Positions 1-9,224 are shown, numbered from the stretch's first letter. The stretch: DNA of 64,000 nt from Pseudarthrobacter naphthalenicus (GCF_029076445.1 NZ_JARESG010000013.1:1-64000), one strand, 5' to 3'. The notes: generated by a model not told the origin, from the letters alone. Program-made: numbers and translations.

Positions 1-127
1 CTTCAACATTTTCAAGCAATGGCGCAGCATCGCCACCCGATACGACAAGCTCGCCATCACCTACCGCTCCGGGGTCGCCCTCTACTCCGTCCTCATCTGG
101 CTACGCCAATAAGGAGACACGCCCTAG
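1..127 (+). mobile_element. Right end of an IS5-family insertion sequence (partial)
   Basis: The window opens inside a transposase whose last 36 codons are present, followed by a short non-coding tail (GGAGACACGCCC) that runs into CTAG at 124-127. This tail is probably the terminal inverted repeat. CTAG fits the YTAR target preference described for the IS427 group of the IS5 family, but the other end lies outside the window, so group and target duplication are inferred. Confidence 0.6.
2..112 (+). CDS. IS5-family transposase, C-terminal fragment
   Basis: Only the last 36 residues are visible; the rest lies upstream of the window. The stretch FKQWRSIATRYDKLAITY followed by a hydrophobic tail (ALYSVLIWLRQ) matches the usual C-terminal end of IS5/Transposase_11-type DDE transposases, where the catalytic Glu helix is followed by an arginine/tyrosine-rich segment. 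Translation ends in TAA. Whether the full gene is intact cannot be judged from here. Confidence 0.7.
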   Translation, partial: FNIFKQWRSIATRYDKLAITYRSGVALYSVLIWLRQ

Positions 128-867
128 CTCCGGACGGGCTCTTTCCTGCCCCTGAGCTTGTCCCAGCGTGCCTGCAGGCCCCACCGGGTCACGTTGATCA
201 TGGCCTCAACCACAATGTTGCCGCTCATTTTGGACGCGCCCAGCTCGCGTTCAACGAACGTGATGGGCCGCTCCTCGATTCTGAGACCCATTTTGGCAAC
301 CCGCCATGCAAGGTCCACCTGGAATCCGTAACCCACCGAATCGACCTGGTCGAGGTTGAGTTTTTCCAACGTGGATCTGCGGAAAGCACGGTAGCCGCCG
401 GTGACGTCCTTGATCTTCAGCCCCAGCATCAGCCGTGCGTAGGTGCTGCCAACACGTGAAATCGCCTGGCGGTACAGGGGCCAGTTGACCACGCTGCCAC
501 CCGGTACCCACCGGGAACCCATCGCCAAATCGGCGCCCTGATCAACGGCTTCCAGCAGTTGGGGCAGCTGTTCTGGCTGGTGGGAGCCGTCAGCGTCCAT
601 TTCCACCAGAACCTCGTAGCCGGCCTCCAGGCCCCATTTAAACCCGGCGATGTAGGCAGCACCGAGGCCTTCCTTGCCCTTGCGGTGCAGGACATGGACC
701 TGGGAGTCGGCAGCCGCAATACTGTCCGCCAGTTGCCCGGTACCGTCCGGGCTGTTGTCATCCACCACCAGTACATCCGAGGCGGGTACGGCCACCCGCA
801 GGCGCTGGAGGGTCTTGGGCAGCGATTCCAGCTCGTTGTAGGTCGGAATAATGGTTAGGACGCGCAC
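124..867 (-). CDS. ppm1: Polyprenol monophosphomannose synthase (GT2 family)
   Basis: Transfers mannose from GDP-mannose to polyprenyl phosphate on the cytoplasmic membrane face, supplying the donor for lipoglycan and protein mannosylation. The 247-aa protein has the GT2 N-terminus (IIPTYNE, residues 6-12), the [10 protein letters not shown] nucleotide-binding segment (about 34-43) and the D-A-D metal site at 91-93. There is no membrane domain, so it is the catalytic-only type. I chose GTG at 867 because an AGGAAGG ribosome site sits just upstream; an ATG at 909 would add 14 residues with no family similarity. The stop codon lies in the CTAG at the IS boundary, so the last residues may have been altered by the insertion. 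Confidence 0.85.
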   Translation of the reverse strand: MRVLTIIPTYNELESLPKTLQRLRVAVPASDVLVVDDNSPDGTGQLADSIAAADSQVHVLHRKGKEGLGAAYIAGFKWGLEAGYEVLVEMDADGSHQPEQLPQLLEAVDQGADLAMGSRWVPGGSVVNWPLYRQAISRVGSTYARLMLGLKIKDVTGGYRAFRRSTLEKLNLDQVDSVGYGFQVDLAWRVAKMGLRIEERPITFVERELGASKMSGNIVVEAMINVTRWGLQARWDKLRGRKEPVRS

Positions 868-971
868 AAAGGGCCTTCCTGGACGGGAGCGGTCGGAGCA
901 CCTGATCATCAGCTATGTTGCCGGCTGGCAGGCGCAACTACCCATTATAGGGCGCCCGCCCGCACATCGGA

Positions 972-2627
972 TCAGGAACGCAGGGCCGGACTGGAATAGA
1001 GCTCCTGACCGTCCCGGACAGTCTGCAGGCACACCGGATCACTGCCAGTGTCCAGCGCCGGAAGAAGCGGTGTGCGTGCGCGCGGATCCGTACTCCACGA
1101 CTGCACCCGACCATCCGCCACCTGGACCATCAGTTCTTCCACGTCCCAGACCGCGAAACTGGCCGGGGCGCCGGGAACCAGCTGGCCGGCCATCGGATTG
1201 TGGTGCTTCGCTGCACGCCACCCGGCCCGGGTGTGGCCCAGGAACGCAGCCCGCGCCGAGATCCGCTCAGCCTCGTTGTGGTGTTCCAGGCAGGCCCGAA
1301 CGCTGGACCACGGCCGCAGCGGCGTCACCGGGCTGTCGCTGCCGAAGGAAATGGGGACCCCGGCCGAATAGAACGAAGCAAAGGCGTTCATGTTCCCGCT
1401 GCGGTCGCCGAGTCGCTGCTGGTACATCCCGCCGTCGTTCCCCCACGCGGCGTCGAAGCGTGGCTGGGCGCTGACCGTGACTGCGTAACGTGCGAGCTGT
1501 TGGATCGCGCTGGCGTCGGCCAATTCCACATGTTCGAAACGGTGGCCGGCAGCGCGGATCCTCTGCTCCCCCACCTCACCGGCGGCGAGCTCCAGGGCCT
1601 CCAGCACGGCGTCCAGGCCGGCGTCACCGATGACGTGGAAACCGCCTTGGATTCCCAGGAGGGAGCAGGCTGCCAGATGGGCGCCGGCCTGGGCGGCCGT
1701 GACATACAGGTTTCCCCGCCCACCCGGCGCGTCGGCGTAGTCCGCCCGCAGTGCGGCCGTCCGGGAACCCAGGGAACCGTCGATGTTCAGGTCGCCGGCA
1801 AGACCGCGGACGGGCACACCCAGCCCGGCCAAAAGTTCCCGGGCGTGCTCCTCCGAGGTTGCCAGTTCGCCCCAGTAGGGCAGGACCTCAGGCATGGCCC
1901 GTCCGGCTGTGTCGGTGTTCCAAGCGCCGGCGAGGCGAAGGTCCTCGAGCCCGCTGATGTGCGGCGCGGCCATCTCCGCGACGGCCACGTAGCCGTTCGC
2001 AGCGGCTTCCGTGAGCGCGCGCTGCTGGTAGCCGCGGACACTCGATTCGGGCAGCCGCCGCGCTGCCTGGCGTGCAGCCGTGTGAGCAGCCCGGAAGACC
2101 TGTGTCCCCGAACCATAACCGTCCAGGCCGGTGATTCCGGCGTCGGCAACAAGTGAGGCGGAAACCAGGGCTGAATGCGCGTCCACCCGCGACAGGAAGA
2201 CGTGCCGGCCCCCGGCGGCCTGTTCCAGTTCGTGGACTGTGGGCAGGGCTGGGTCTTCCCAGACGGACTCGTCCCAGCCATGGCCCAGGACCGGGCCTTC
2301 ACCCCGGGAAGCAGCCACCGCGTCGAGGAGTTGCCGTGCGGAGCGGACATTGCCAAGTTGAAGCCCATCCAACGCAATGCCGGTCTCCGTGAGGTGGACG
2401 TGCGAGTCCACAAATCCGGGCGCAACGAGGGCACCGTGAAGATCAATGATCTCCATGGAGGAGTCTGCGATGGAGGATGCTGCCTGTTCGGAGCCCACCC
2501 ACGCGACAGTGTCGCCGTCCACCACCATGGCGGTGGCCAGCGGATCGGCTGCAGAGTACACGGAGCCATTCCGGTACAGAACCACCTTTCGTTCGGACGG
2601 GGCGGGCACGGAGGGACGTTCAGTCAT
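972..2627 (-). CDS. Amidohydrolase family protein (YtcJ/Amidohydro_3 type)
   Basis: A 551-aa metal-dependent hydrolase of unknown substrate. The first metal-ligand motif is FVDSHVHLTETG near residue 75; GGFHVIGDAGLDA and SFGSDSPVTPLRPW in the C-terminal third give the later histidine and aspartate. The start is ATG at 2627, preceded by AGGAGCC. It lies 116 nt downstream of helY on the same strand and may be transcribed with it. Members of this group are often annotated as exoenzyme-regulatory protein or N-substituted formamide deformylase, but nothing here fixes the substrate. Confidence 0.8.
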   Translation of the reverse strand: MTERPSVPAPSERKVVLYRNGSVYSAADPLATAMVVDGDTVAWVGSEQAASSIADSSMEIIDLHGALVAPGFVDSHVHLTETGIALDGLQLGNVRSARQLLDAVAASRGEGPVLGHGWDESVWEDPALPTVHELEQAAGGRHVFLSRVDAHSALVSASLVADAGITGLDGYGSGTQVFRAAHTAARQAARRLPESSVRGYQQRALTEAAANGYVAVAEMAAPHISGLEDLRLAGAWNTDTAGRAMPEVLPYWGELATSEEHARELLAGLGVPVRGLAGDLNIDGSLGSRTAALRADYADAPGGRGNLYVTAAQAGAHLAACSLLGIQGGFHVIGDAGLDAVLEALELAAGEVGEQRIRAAGHRFEHVELADASAIQQLARYAVTVSAQPRFDAAWGNDGGMYQQRLGDRSGNMNAFASFYSAGVPISFGSDSPVTPLRPWSSVRACLEHHNEAERISARAAFLGHTRAGWRAAKHHNPMAGQLVPGAPASFAVWDVEELMVQVADGRVQSWSTDPRARTPLLPALDTGSDPVCLQTVRDGQELYSSPALRS

Positions 2628-2701
2628 GGGCAAGGCTCCTGGATGGGGGACGCAGCAAACGCTGCTGATGATGGAAACTGCTGTGGGGACGGCGTGCGGC
2701 C

Positions 2702-2752
2702 GCGCTGGTACAGAGGACGGGATGGTTCAAAGGACGGAATGGTTCACAGGAC
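2702..2752. repeat. Three tandem 17-nt repeats across the helY stop codon
   Basis: On the minus strand the units begin GTCCTGTGAACCATTCC, GTCCTTTGAACCATCCC and GTCCTCTGTACCAGCGC. The first two differ at 2 positions and the third is more diverged. The helY stop TGA lies in the first unit. This is seen directly in the sequence. Confidence 0.8.
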
Positions 2753-5668
2753 GGAGGAGTAAGCCACCACGCCGCGGCGGATGAGCGAGATGGCTTCCGA
2801 ACACAGCCTTGCCAGCCGTGGATCCAGGCCCGGAATCTTGGCCAACTGGTCCAGAAGGTCGATGACCTGCTTAACCCAGCGGACAAAGTCTCCTGCGGCC
2901 AGGTCCGTTCCGTTCAGCACCTCCTGGAGGTGCCGGCCCTTCGCCCACTTGTACATGGGCCACACCAGCCCCAGCTCGGGTTCACCGGTCAGCGGCAGCT
3001 TGTTTTGCTCCTCCACGTCTTCAAGGGCTGACCACTCACGGACTACCAGGTCCACGGACGATTCGAGTGCGATGCTGGGCATCCGCGGGCGGAGGCCCCT
3101 GTCCTCGCGCTTGGCCTGGTAGACCAGGACGCTCGCCAAAGCTGCGACCTCGACGGCGTCCAGGTCATCAAAGGCACCCAAACGCAGCGACTGGGAGATC
3201 AGGAGGTCCTTCTCGCCGTAGATCCGGCGCAGGCGCTGGCCATCCGTGCTGATGGACAGGCGGCCATCAGTACCGGCCTCCAGATAACCGTAGGCCGAGA
3301 GGACGTCGCAGACCCGGTCAAAGGTCTTGGCAATGGTGTTGGTGCGCCCTTGGATCTGACGGATCAGACCGTCCGTTTCCCGGCGCAGCTTCCACCAACG
3401 CTCCGACCAGCGGGCATGGTCCTCACGCTCGCTGCACCCGTGGCACGGGTGGGCCCGGAGTGCCCGGCGCAGCTCGCTGATCCGTTTTTCCTGGGTGGGC
3501 GTGACGCTGCCAAGCCCGAAGTCGGTACTGCGGCCCGGAGCCGGCGGGCGGTTTTCACGCAAGGCATTGCGGGCGGACGAGGCAAGATCGCGCCGGGATT
3601 TGGGCACCTTGGCATTAAACGCCTTGGGAATCCGAATCCTGGTCAGGGGAGAAATCGGGCCTTCAAGGTCTTCGGTGCCGATCCGGCGGAGCTGGTTGTC
3701 CAGCGTCAGAACGGCGGGCCGCGGCTCCCGGCCGCTGTGGTCCGAACTGAGCACCACGGCCAGGCCGGGCGCGCGCCCGCCCGGCACGTCCACAACGTCG
3801 CCGGGCATGAGCCGGGCCAGCGAGTCTTCGTTGAGGGACTTCCTGGCACGGGACTTTGTGCGTGAGGTGATGTTTTCGGCGTCGGAGAGCTCGCGGCGGA
3901 GCCGGGCATACTCGGTGAAGTCACCGAGGTGGCACGTCATCGATTTGGCGTAGCCCGCGAGGGACTCTTCCCTGCTGCGCACCTGCTTGGCGAGGCCAAC
4001 CACGGACCGGTCGGCCTGGAATTGGGCGAACGAGGACTCCAGGATTTCGCGGGCGCGGGTCCGGCCGAACTGGGCCAGCAGATTGATGCTCATGTTGTAG
4101 GTGGGTCGGAAACTTGAATTCAGAGGGTATGTTCGGCGGGAAGCAAGTCCTGCCACCGCGGCCGGATCCGTACCGGGCTGCCAAAGGACAACGGCATGGC
4201 CCTCGACGTCGATGCCGCGACGGCCGGCCCGGCCGGTCAGCTGCGTGTACTCCCCCGCCGTGATGTCCACGTGGGCTTCGCCGTTAAACTTGTCCAGCTT
4301 TTCCAAAACGACAGACCGGGCCGGCATGTTCACGCCCAAGGCAAGAGTTTCGGTGGCGAAGACCGCCTTGACCAGGCCCTCAACGAACAGCTTTTCCACC
4401 ACCTCCTTGAAGGTGGGCAGCATCCCCGCATGGTGGGCGGCGAATCCCCGCAGCAGGCCCTCCCGCCACGTCCAGAAACCCAGAACGTCCAGGTCGTCGG
4501 ACGGGATGTCCTGTGCGGCCTCGTCAACGCGACCGGCGATGATCCGCTGCTCCTTCTCCGTGGTCAGCCACAGGCCTGAGGATACGCATTGAGCCACCGC
4601 GGCGTCGCACCCGGCCCGGGAGAAAATGAAGGTGATGGCGGGGAGCAGGTCCTGCCGGTCCAGGCTGGCGATCACCTGGGGCCTGCTGGCCCTCCGGGCC
4701 GCGCCGGGTTGGGAACCCTGCGGAGCGCGGGCATCAGAGCGCTGCTTGTGCTGCCGGCGCTGGCTGCGTCCGCCGTGGCCGAACCGGCCGCGGAAGCTGT
4801 CCTGACTTTCGCTGCGGGCCATTGCCAGCAGGTCGGGGTTGACTTCGAAGCCCCGGCCGGCCCCGCCATCGCGGAGCGGGAGGCCCCGCCCAGGCTCCGT
4901 CGCTTCACGGACCGCCAGGGGTGTACCGGTCTCCGCGTCGGCCGGCGGCGCAATTTCGTCGAACGTGGTTTCCCCGGCGAACAGGTCCACGATTTCCCTG
5001 CCCACCATGACGTGCTGCCACAGAGGCACGGGCCTGTGCTCCGAGACAATGATGTCCGTGTCACCGCGCACGGTATCCAGCCACGCGCCGAATTCTTCCG
5101 CGTTTGAAACCGTGGCGCTGAGGGACACAACCTGGACTTCACTGGGAAGGTGGATGATCACTTCCTCCCACACTGCGCCGCGGAACCGGTCCGCAAGGTA
5201 GTGGACTTCGTCCATCACCACAAAGCCGAGGTCGTCCAGGGTGGCCGAGTCGGCGTACAGCATGTTCCGAAGGACTTCTGTGGTCATGACCACCACGGGG
5301 GCGTCGCCGTTGATGCTGGTGTCCCCGGTCAGCAGCCCGACGTTTTCCGCCCCGTACTTTTCCGCGAGTTCGGTGAACTTCTGGTTGCTCAGAGCTTTGA
5401 TGGGGGTGGTGTAGAAGGCCTTAAGGTGCCGCTCCAACGCGAGGTAGATGGCAAACTCGCCCACGATGGTCTTTCCGGCACCGGTAGGGGCCGCAACCAG
5501 CACTCCCCTGCCTTCCTGCAGCGAGCGGCAGGCAAGACGCTGGAATTCGTCAAGTTCGAAATCGAGGGTGCGGACAAAACCGCCGAGGTAGGTGCGCGCC
5601 TCGGCTGTGCGTTCCGCGCTGGCCCGGTAACTTTCAGAGGGCGAGAGCGGCCCGGAAATAGAGGACAT
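2744..5668 (-). CDS. helY: DEAD/DEAH-box RNA helicase, HelY (Ski2/Mtr4-like)
   Basis: A 974-aa superfamily-2 helicase. It has Walker A APTGAGKT at residues 60-67, the DEVH box at 153-156, SLSATVSNAEE (motif III), and the late motifs including QLTGRAGRRGID. The C-terminal half matches the rRNA-processing-arch/DSHCT layout of Ski2-type helicases. A low-complexity Arg/Gln/Ser-rich insertion sits at roughly 290-335. It is probably an RNA-unwinding enzyme in RNA turnover. It lies 24 nt after tatC, the same tatA-tatC-helY order as in mycobacteria. The start is ATG at 5668. Confidence 0.9.
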   Translation of the reverse strand: MSSISGPLSPSESYRASAERTAEARTYLGGFVRTLDFELDEFQRLACRSLQEGRGVLVAAPTGAGKTIVGEFAIYLALERHLKAFYTTPIKALSNQKFTELAEKYGAENVGLLTGDTSINGDAPVVVMTTEVLRNMLYADSATLDDLGFVVMDEVHYLADRFRGAVWEEVIIHLPSEVQVVSLSATVSNAEEFGAWLDTVRGDTDIIVSEHRPVPLWQHVMVGREIVDLFAGETTFDEIAPPADAETGTPLAVREATEPGRGLPLRDGGAGRGFEVNPDLLAMARSESQDSFRGRFGHGGRSQRRQHKQRSDARAPQGSQPGAARRASRPQVIASLDRQDLLPAITFIFSRAGCDAAVAQCVSSGLWLTTEKEQRIIAGRVDEAAQDIPSDDLDVLGFWTWREGLLRGFAAHHAGMLPTFKEVVEKLFVEGLVKAVFATETLALGVNMPARSVVLEKLDKFNGEAHVDITAGEYTQLTGRAGRRGIDVEGHAVVLWQPGTDPAAVAGLASRRTYPLNSSFRPTYNMSINLLAQFGRTRAREILESSFAQFQADRSVVGLAKQVRSREESLAGYAKSMTCHLGDFTEYARLRRELSDAENITSRTKSRARKSLNEDSLARLMPGDVVDVPGGRAPGLAVVLSSDHSGREPRPAVLTLDNQLRRIGTEDLEGPISPLTRIRIPKAFNAKVPKSRRDLASSARNALRENRPPAPGRSTDFGLGSVTPTQEKRISELRRALRAHPCHGCSEREDHARWSERWWKLRRETDGLIRQIQGRTNTIAKTFDRVCDVLSAYGYLEAGTDGRLSISTDGQRLRRIYGEKDLLISQSLRLGAFDDLDAVEVAALASVLVYQAKREDRGLRPRMPSIALESSVDLVVREWSALEDVEEQNKLPLTGEPELGLVWPMYKWAKGRHLQEVLNGTDLAAGDFVRWVKQVIDLLDQLAKIPGLDPRLARLCSEAISLIRRGVVAYSSVL

Positions 5669-5692
5669 GCTTCAAGCCTAATGCGCTGCGCC

Positions 5693-6529
5693 CTACAGGT
5701 TCTTCAGTTCGCTGCCAGGGGTTGCGATGTCGGCTGTTGCGTCCGTCTCGGCAACCCGTTTCGCCTGCCTCTTGTCCCGGCGCTTGTCGTTGAAAATACA
5801 CAGCCCGATGGCCGCGAAAAACAGGACCAGCAGTGGGGCGGCCAGCAGGAACATGGACAGCGCGTCCGTCCCCGGCGCGGCAAGTGCGGCCAGGACAAAA
5901 ACGAGGAAGACGATGATCCGCCAGGCTTTGAGGATGGTCCGGCCCCGCACCACTCCGGCCATGTTGATGCCGACCAGAATCACGGGAACCAGGAAGGAGA
6001 CACCCAGGATCAGCAACATCTGCGTGGCGAAGGTGAGGTAGTCGGTGGCGGAAATGTTGTTCGCGCCGGTTTGCGGCGTGAACTGAAGCAGAGCCCTGAC
6101 TACCGTAGGAAAAACAAGCCACGCAACGTACACGCCGGCCAGGAACAAAGGCACCGCCGCCGCCATAAAACCGAGCGTGTAGCCTCGCTCCTTGCGGGTC
6201 AGGCCCGGGGTGATGAACGCCCAGACCTGATAGATCCAGACAGGGCTGGAGATCACCAGCCCGATCTGGATGGCAATCTGGATTTTGAAGGCAAACGGGT
6301 CCGCGATGGTGGCGAAGTTAAGGACGGCCGTCCGGCCGGTCTCGTGCGCTATGGAGATCAGCGGAGCCGACAGGCTGCTGACGACGGGATCGTAAAGGAA
6401 CCAGCCGCCGACGGCAGCGAGCACCACCGCAATTGCTGATTTGATCAGCCGGTTCTTGAGCTCCTTGAGGTGGTCCCAAAGAGCCATCCGCCCCTCAGGG
6501 TTGGATTTACGGCCCCGCGTCAGTGCCAC
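5693..6529 (-). CDS. tatC: Sec-independent protein translocase subunit TatC
   Basis: A multispanning receptor of the twin-arginine translocase, which exports folded proteins. The 278-aa protein carries the TatC signatures MALWDHLKELKNRL near the N-terminus and FATIADPFAFKIQIA, with six hydrophobic segments. The C-terminal cytoplasmic tail is about 35 residues and basic. The start is GTG at 6529, six bases after the tatA stop, so the two are translated from one message. Confidence 0.95.
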   Translation of the reverse strand: MALTRGRKSNPEGRMALWDHLKELKNRLIKSAIAVVLAAVGGWFLYDPVVSSLSAPLISIAHETGRTAVLNFATIADPFAFKIQIAIQIGLVISSPVWIYQVWAFITPGLTRKERGYTLGFMAAAVPLFLAGVYVAWLVFPTVVRALLQFTPQTGANNISATDYLTFATQMLLILGVSFLVPVILVGINMAGVVRGRTILKAWRIIVFLVFVLAALAAPGTDALSMFLLAAPLLVLFFAAIGLCIFNDKRRDKRQAKRVAETDATADIATPGSELKNL

Positions 6530-6535
6530 TGTGCG

Positions 6536-6826
6536 TTATGCGCGGTTCGACGGCGGAACGTCGGTGCCGTTGGTCGGCTCGCCGTGCTGGGTCGGTGCAG
6601 GATTCGGGTGCGGATGGTTAACGACTTTGCCCTCCACCGGTCCCGATTCGGTGTCTGTGGCGTCGGTCTTGCCGTCGTTCTTCATTTCCTTGACTTCGGA
6701 CTTGATGATCCGCATGGACTGGCCCAGGCTGCGGGCCATGGCAGGGAGTTTAGGCGCGGCAAAAAGCAACAGCGCAACAACGATGATAATGACAATTGGC
6801 CACGGGCCATCAAAGAGTCTTCCCAC
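6536..6826 (-). CDS. tatA: Sec-independent protein translocase subunit TatA
   Basis: Pore-forming Tat component. The 96-aa protein has one N-terminal membrane helix (about residues 9-25), the hinge FAAPKLP and an amphipathic helix (MARSLGQSMRIIKSEVKEM), then an acidic, proline-rich tail. The start is GTG at 6826, preceded by AGGAATTCCC. It sits immediately upstream of tatC. Confidence 0.93.
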   Translation of the reverse strand: MGRLFDGPWPIVIIIVVALLLFAAPKLPAMARSLGQSMRIIKSEVKEMKNDGKTDATDTESGPVEGKVVNHPHPNPAPTQHGEPTNGTDVPPSNRA

Positions 6827-6858
6827 GGGAATTCCTTTCCTCTTACAACATCCTACGT

Positions 6859-7215
6859 CTAATTGAGATCCAGATCGCGAAGTGACTGGGGCTGTCCCCG
6901 GTCGTGCTTGCGCTGTACCCGCCGTTGGCGGCGGTCCTCCCGGCGGGATGACTTGGATGCGTCGTAATCATGTCGCATCCGGGCCGGAGAGGCAAAAACG
7001 GCAGCTCCCGGCTCAACCTGTGTTGAATGCTGCAGCTCGCCGGTGGTGGCCGGGGACGGGGCTACTGCCAGGTGCCCGAGTTTCGAGCTGGCCGCACCCA
7101 GGTCTTTCAGTACCGCCATGCCCTGGCGGTACAGCCGGATGCCCAGGAGGACATAAAAGAGCAACGACACGGCAATAAGCGCTATCCAGATCAGGATCCA
7201 AGACCACCAAGGCAT
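6859..7215 (-). CDS. Small membrane protein of the pafBC-tatA region
   Basis: A 118-aa hypothetical protein with one strong membrane helix near the N-terminus (residues 4-26, rich in Trp, Ile and Leu), then a soluble tail ending in a very basic Arg/Lys segment (about 89-107). The ATG at 7213-7215 lies 10 nt after the pafBC stop, and tatA follows, so it belongs to the same operon. No catalytic motif is visible and I do not assign a function. A long out-of-frame overlap with pafBC upstream of this ATG was discounted. Confidence 0.7.
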   Translation of the reverse strand: MPWWSWILIWIALIAVSLLFYVLLGIRLYRQGMAVLKDLGAASSKLGHLAVAPSPATTGELQHSTQVEPGAAVFASPARMRHDYDASKSSRREDRRQRRVQRKHDRGQPQSLRDLDLN

Positions 7216-7225
7216 GCTGACGAGT

Positions 7226-9211
7226 CTAACTGCCGTACCGCGCGAGGGCCGCCTCGATCCAGCTCCGGGCTGCGGCTGCAAGCTCCGAAGGCTCAAGGAT
7301 TCTGGCCTTGCCGCCATGTTGCGCCACAAACATCGGAAGCCAGGTCGTGTTGCCGAACCTGATTTCCGCCACCAACCCGCCGTCCGGCAGGTGCGCCACC
7401 CTTTCCGCGTAGTAATCGTCGGCAAGGCCGGCGCCCTGCCTGGTGAGGTGTACCAGGACGAGGGTGTCGTCGTCGTTCGGCGTAAACAACTTGGCCGGGA
7501 ACCCTTCCTCCGGCCGGATCGGCGTGGCGGCAGGCAGGCCGTTCGGCCGCACTTCCTGGATCCGATCCAGCCTGAAGTTCCGCAAACCGTCCGCGGAGTG
7601 GCAGTACGCCTCGACGTACCACGTGTTGTCCAGCGAGTACAGGCGGAGCGGGTCAACGTCCCGTTCGGAGACCTGGTCGCGCTGGGCGGAGAAATAGACC
7701 AGCCGCAGTTGGGCGCGGTCCCGGATGGCGTTCCGGACCACTTCCAGCACGGCCGAATCCGCGGGCCCGACCTCCGGGCCTGCCAGGGATGCTGCCCGCA
7801 GCCCCTCTTCCCCCGCGGCAGCCATCAGCTTGAGGGTGACCGACTCCAGGGCGCCGCCCTCGGCAAGCTCCGGGAGCCCGTTCAAGGTTTCCAGTCCGGT
7901 CAGGAGCGCACAGGCTTCGTCCACGGTGAACCGGACCGGCCGGGTGAGGTCCAGGTCCTGGGTGATGTAGACGTGGCCTTCCTCCCAGTTGATGTCGAGA
8001 AGGTCGTCGGGGTATCCCTCGGGCAGCCCCGAGCAGATGAGGATCCGGAGGTCATTTTCGAGCTCTCCGGGGGTGATTCCGAAACGTGCGGCGACGTCCT
8101 CGATGTGGAGGCCCTGGTTGTGGACCAGGAAGGGCACCAGCTGCAGCATCCGCTTCAGCTGGTCCTCCGAAGTCCGCTTCCGGGTCTGCCGGCCGGCCGG
8201 GGAGTCGGCGAAGCGGTAGTCCGGTGCGGGAGCCGCGCAGAACGCTGCGGCGCTTTGCAGCCGGTTCCGCACGGCGGCCACCAGTTCTTGCGGCTCCCGG
8301 GCGACGGCGTCCGGACCGTAGGAGGCGAGCTCTTCGGCGAGCACCTCAACGTCCCGGAAGTCCACCTGCAGCCGTTCGTCGCCGCCGTCGGGCGCTCCCG
8401 CGGTGGAGGCAGGCGCCCGCAGTGCCCGCCGCCGCAAGCCGAGGAGGCGGCCCTCCCGGACATCCACGACGGCGGTGCGGAGCGGGAGTTCGGGGAGCTT
8501 GCCCAGTTCCTCGCGGATGTTGAAGTTCGGCGGCGGAGTGTAGGTTTCCTTGTCAAGGACGGAGACGGCGCCCGTGAAGCGGGAGAGCCTGAAATGGCGG
8601 GGCGCCTGGCGGCTCCGGTCGAAGCCGGTCAGGTACCACTGGCCAAACCGGCTGCCGAGGCCCCACGGCTCTACCGTTCGCAGTTCTTCCTTGCCCGTGG
8701 TGCCGGCAAGGTAGGAGAAGCTGACGGGGTGCTGGGCGTGCATGGCCGCCACCAGGTCATCGAAGGCCTGGCCGGCGGGCCTGATCCGGGGCTGGACTCC
8801 TACGGGAAGCTCGATGTCCGCGAGCGTTCCGGAGGCCTGCAGCTTACGCAGGGCGTTGGCGGCCGCCGTGCCCAGGGCGGCGCGCTCCCACAGCTGGGAG
8901 GCCAGCAGCAGGACGGTCCACTCCCCCGGGCTGAGCTGGACGTCGGGCAGCCGGTTGGATTCCTTGCCGATGCGGTAGCGCGTCGTGGCCGGGTCGTCTT
9001 CGCTCCACCCGTGGTCGGTGACTGTTTCCACATCAAAGCCGAATTGGCGGAGATCGTTTTTGTCCCGCTCGAACATTCGGCCGAACGCGACGTCGTTGCC
9101 GGAGGTGTCGTGATAGACCTTTAGCCGCAGCTCCGAACGGCGCAGGCCGTATTTGGTGTTCAGCAGGGCTATCAGCAGGTTCAGCAGACGTTCAGTACGG
9201 GATACGGGCAC
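7226..9211 (-). CDS. pafBC: Fused PafBC, WYL-domain transcriptional activator of the DNA-damage response
   Basis: A 661-aa protein formed by end-to-end PafB and PafC, each with an N-terminal winged helix and a WYL domain. The first half starts SRTERLLNLLIALLNTKYGLRRSEL and has the WYL-type segment near WYLTGFDRSRQAPRHFRL. The second half starts LKRMLQLVPFLVHNQGLHIEDVAARFGI and contains WYVEAYCHSADGLRNFRLDRI. In mycobacteria these are two proteins acting as a heterodimer; single-chain fusions are known in Arthrobacter. The start is GTG at 9211, with TAACGT 7 nt upstream, consistent with a leaderless message. It sits in the Pup locus next to pafA, as in other actinobacteria. Confidence 0.92.
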   Translation of the reverse strand: MPVSRTERLLNLLIALLNTKYGLRRSELRLKVYHDTSGNDVAFGRMFERDKNDLRQFGFDVETVTDHGWSEDDPATTRYRIGKESNRLPDVQLSPGEWTVLLLASQLWERAALGTAAANALRKLQASGTLADIELPVGVQPRIRPAGQAFDDLVAAMHAQHPVSFSYLAGTTGKEELRTVEPWGLGSRFGQWYLTGFDRSRQAPRHFRLSRFTGAVSVLDKETYTPPPNFNIREELGKLPELPLRTAVVDVREGRLLGLRRRALRAPASTAGAPDGGDERLQVDFRDVEVLAEELASYGPDAVAREPQELVAAVRNRLQSAAAFCAAPAPDYRFADSPAGRQTRKRTSEDQLKRMLQLVPFLVHNQGLHIEDVAARFGITPGELENDLRILICSGLPEGYPDDLLDINWEEGHVYITQDLDLTRPVRFTVDEACALLTGLETLNGLPELAEGGALESVTLKLMAAAGEEGLRAASLAGPEVGPADSAVLEVVRNAIRDRAQLRLVYFSAQRDQVSERDVDPLRLYSLDNTWYVEAYCHSADGLRNFRLDRIQEVRPNGLPAATPIRPEEGFPAKLFTPNDDDTLVLVHLTRQGAGLADDYYAERVAHLPDGGLVAEIRFGNTTWLPMFVAQHGGKARILEPSELAAAARSWIEAALARYGS

Positions 9212-9224
9212 TCTGGCTACGTTA
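9212..9224 (-). promoter_or_regulatory. Leaderless -10 box for pafBC
   Basis: TAACGT (9219-9224, read on the minus strand) stands 7 nt before the GTG start. This matches the TANNNT -10 consensus placed so that transcription starts at the start codon. No clear -35 element is seen. Confidence 0.5.

Noticed and set aside
2714..2757. A regulatory iteron set for the amidohydrolase gene
   Set aside because: The repeats lie across the helY stop and do not have a conserved dyad; a simple tandem duplication explains them.
5150..6439. Long plus-strand reading frame of 429 codons across helY and tatC
   Set aside because: It is antisense to two clear genes, has a composition of Gly/Arg/Asp/His repeats with no family match, and follows from the high GC3 of the opposite strand.
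6859..7656. A longer 265-codon version of the small membrane protein gene
   Set aside because: The extra N-terminal part overlaps pafBC out of frame and is Arg/Pro rich; the internal ATG at 7215 gives a clean membrane protein.
7214..9124. Plus-strand reading frame of 636 codons opposite pafBC
   Set aside because: Mirror frame of a conserved gene; no motifs and no promoter or ribosome site.
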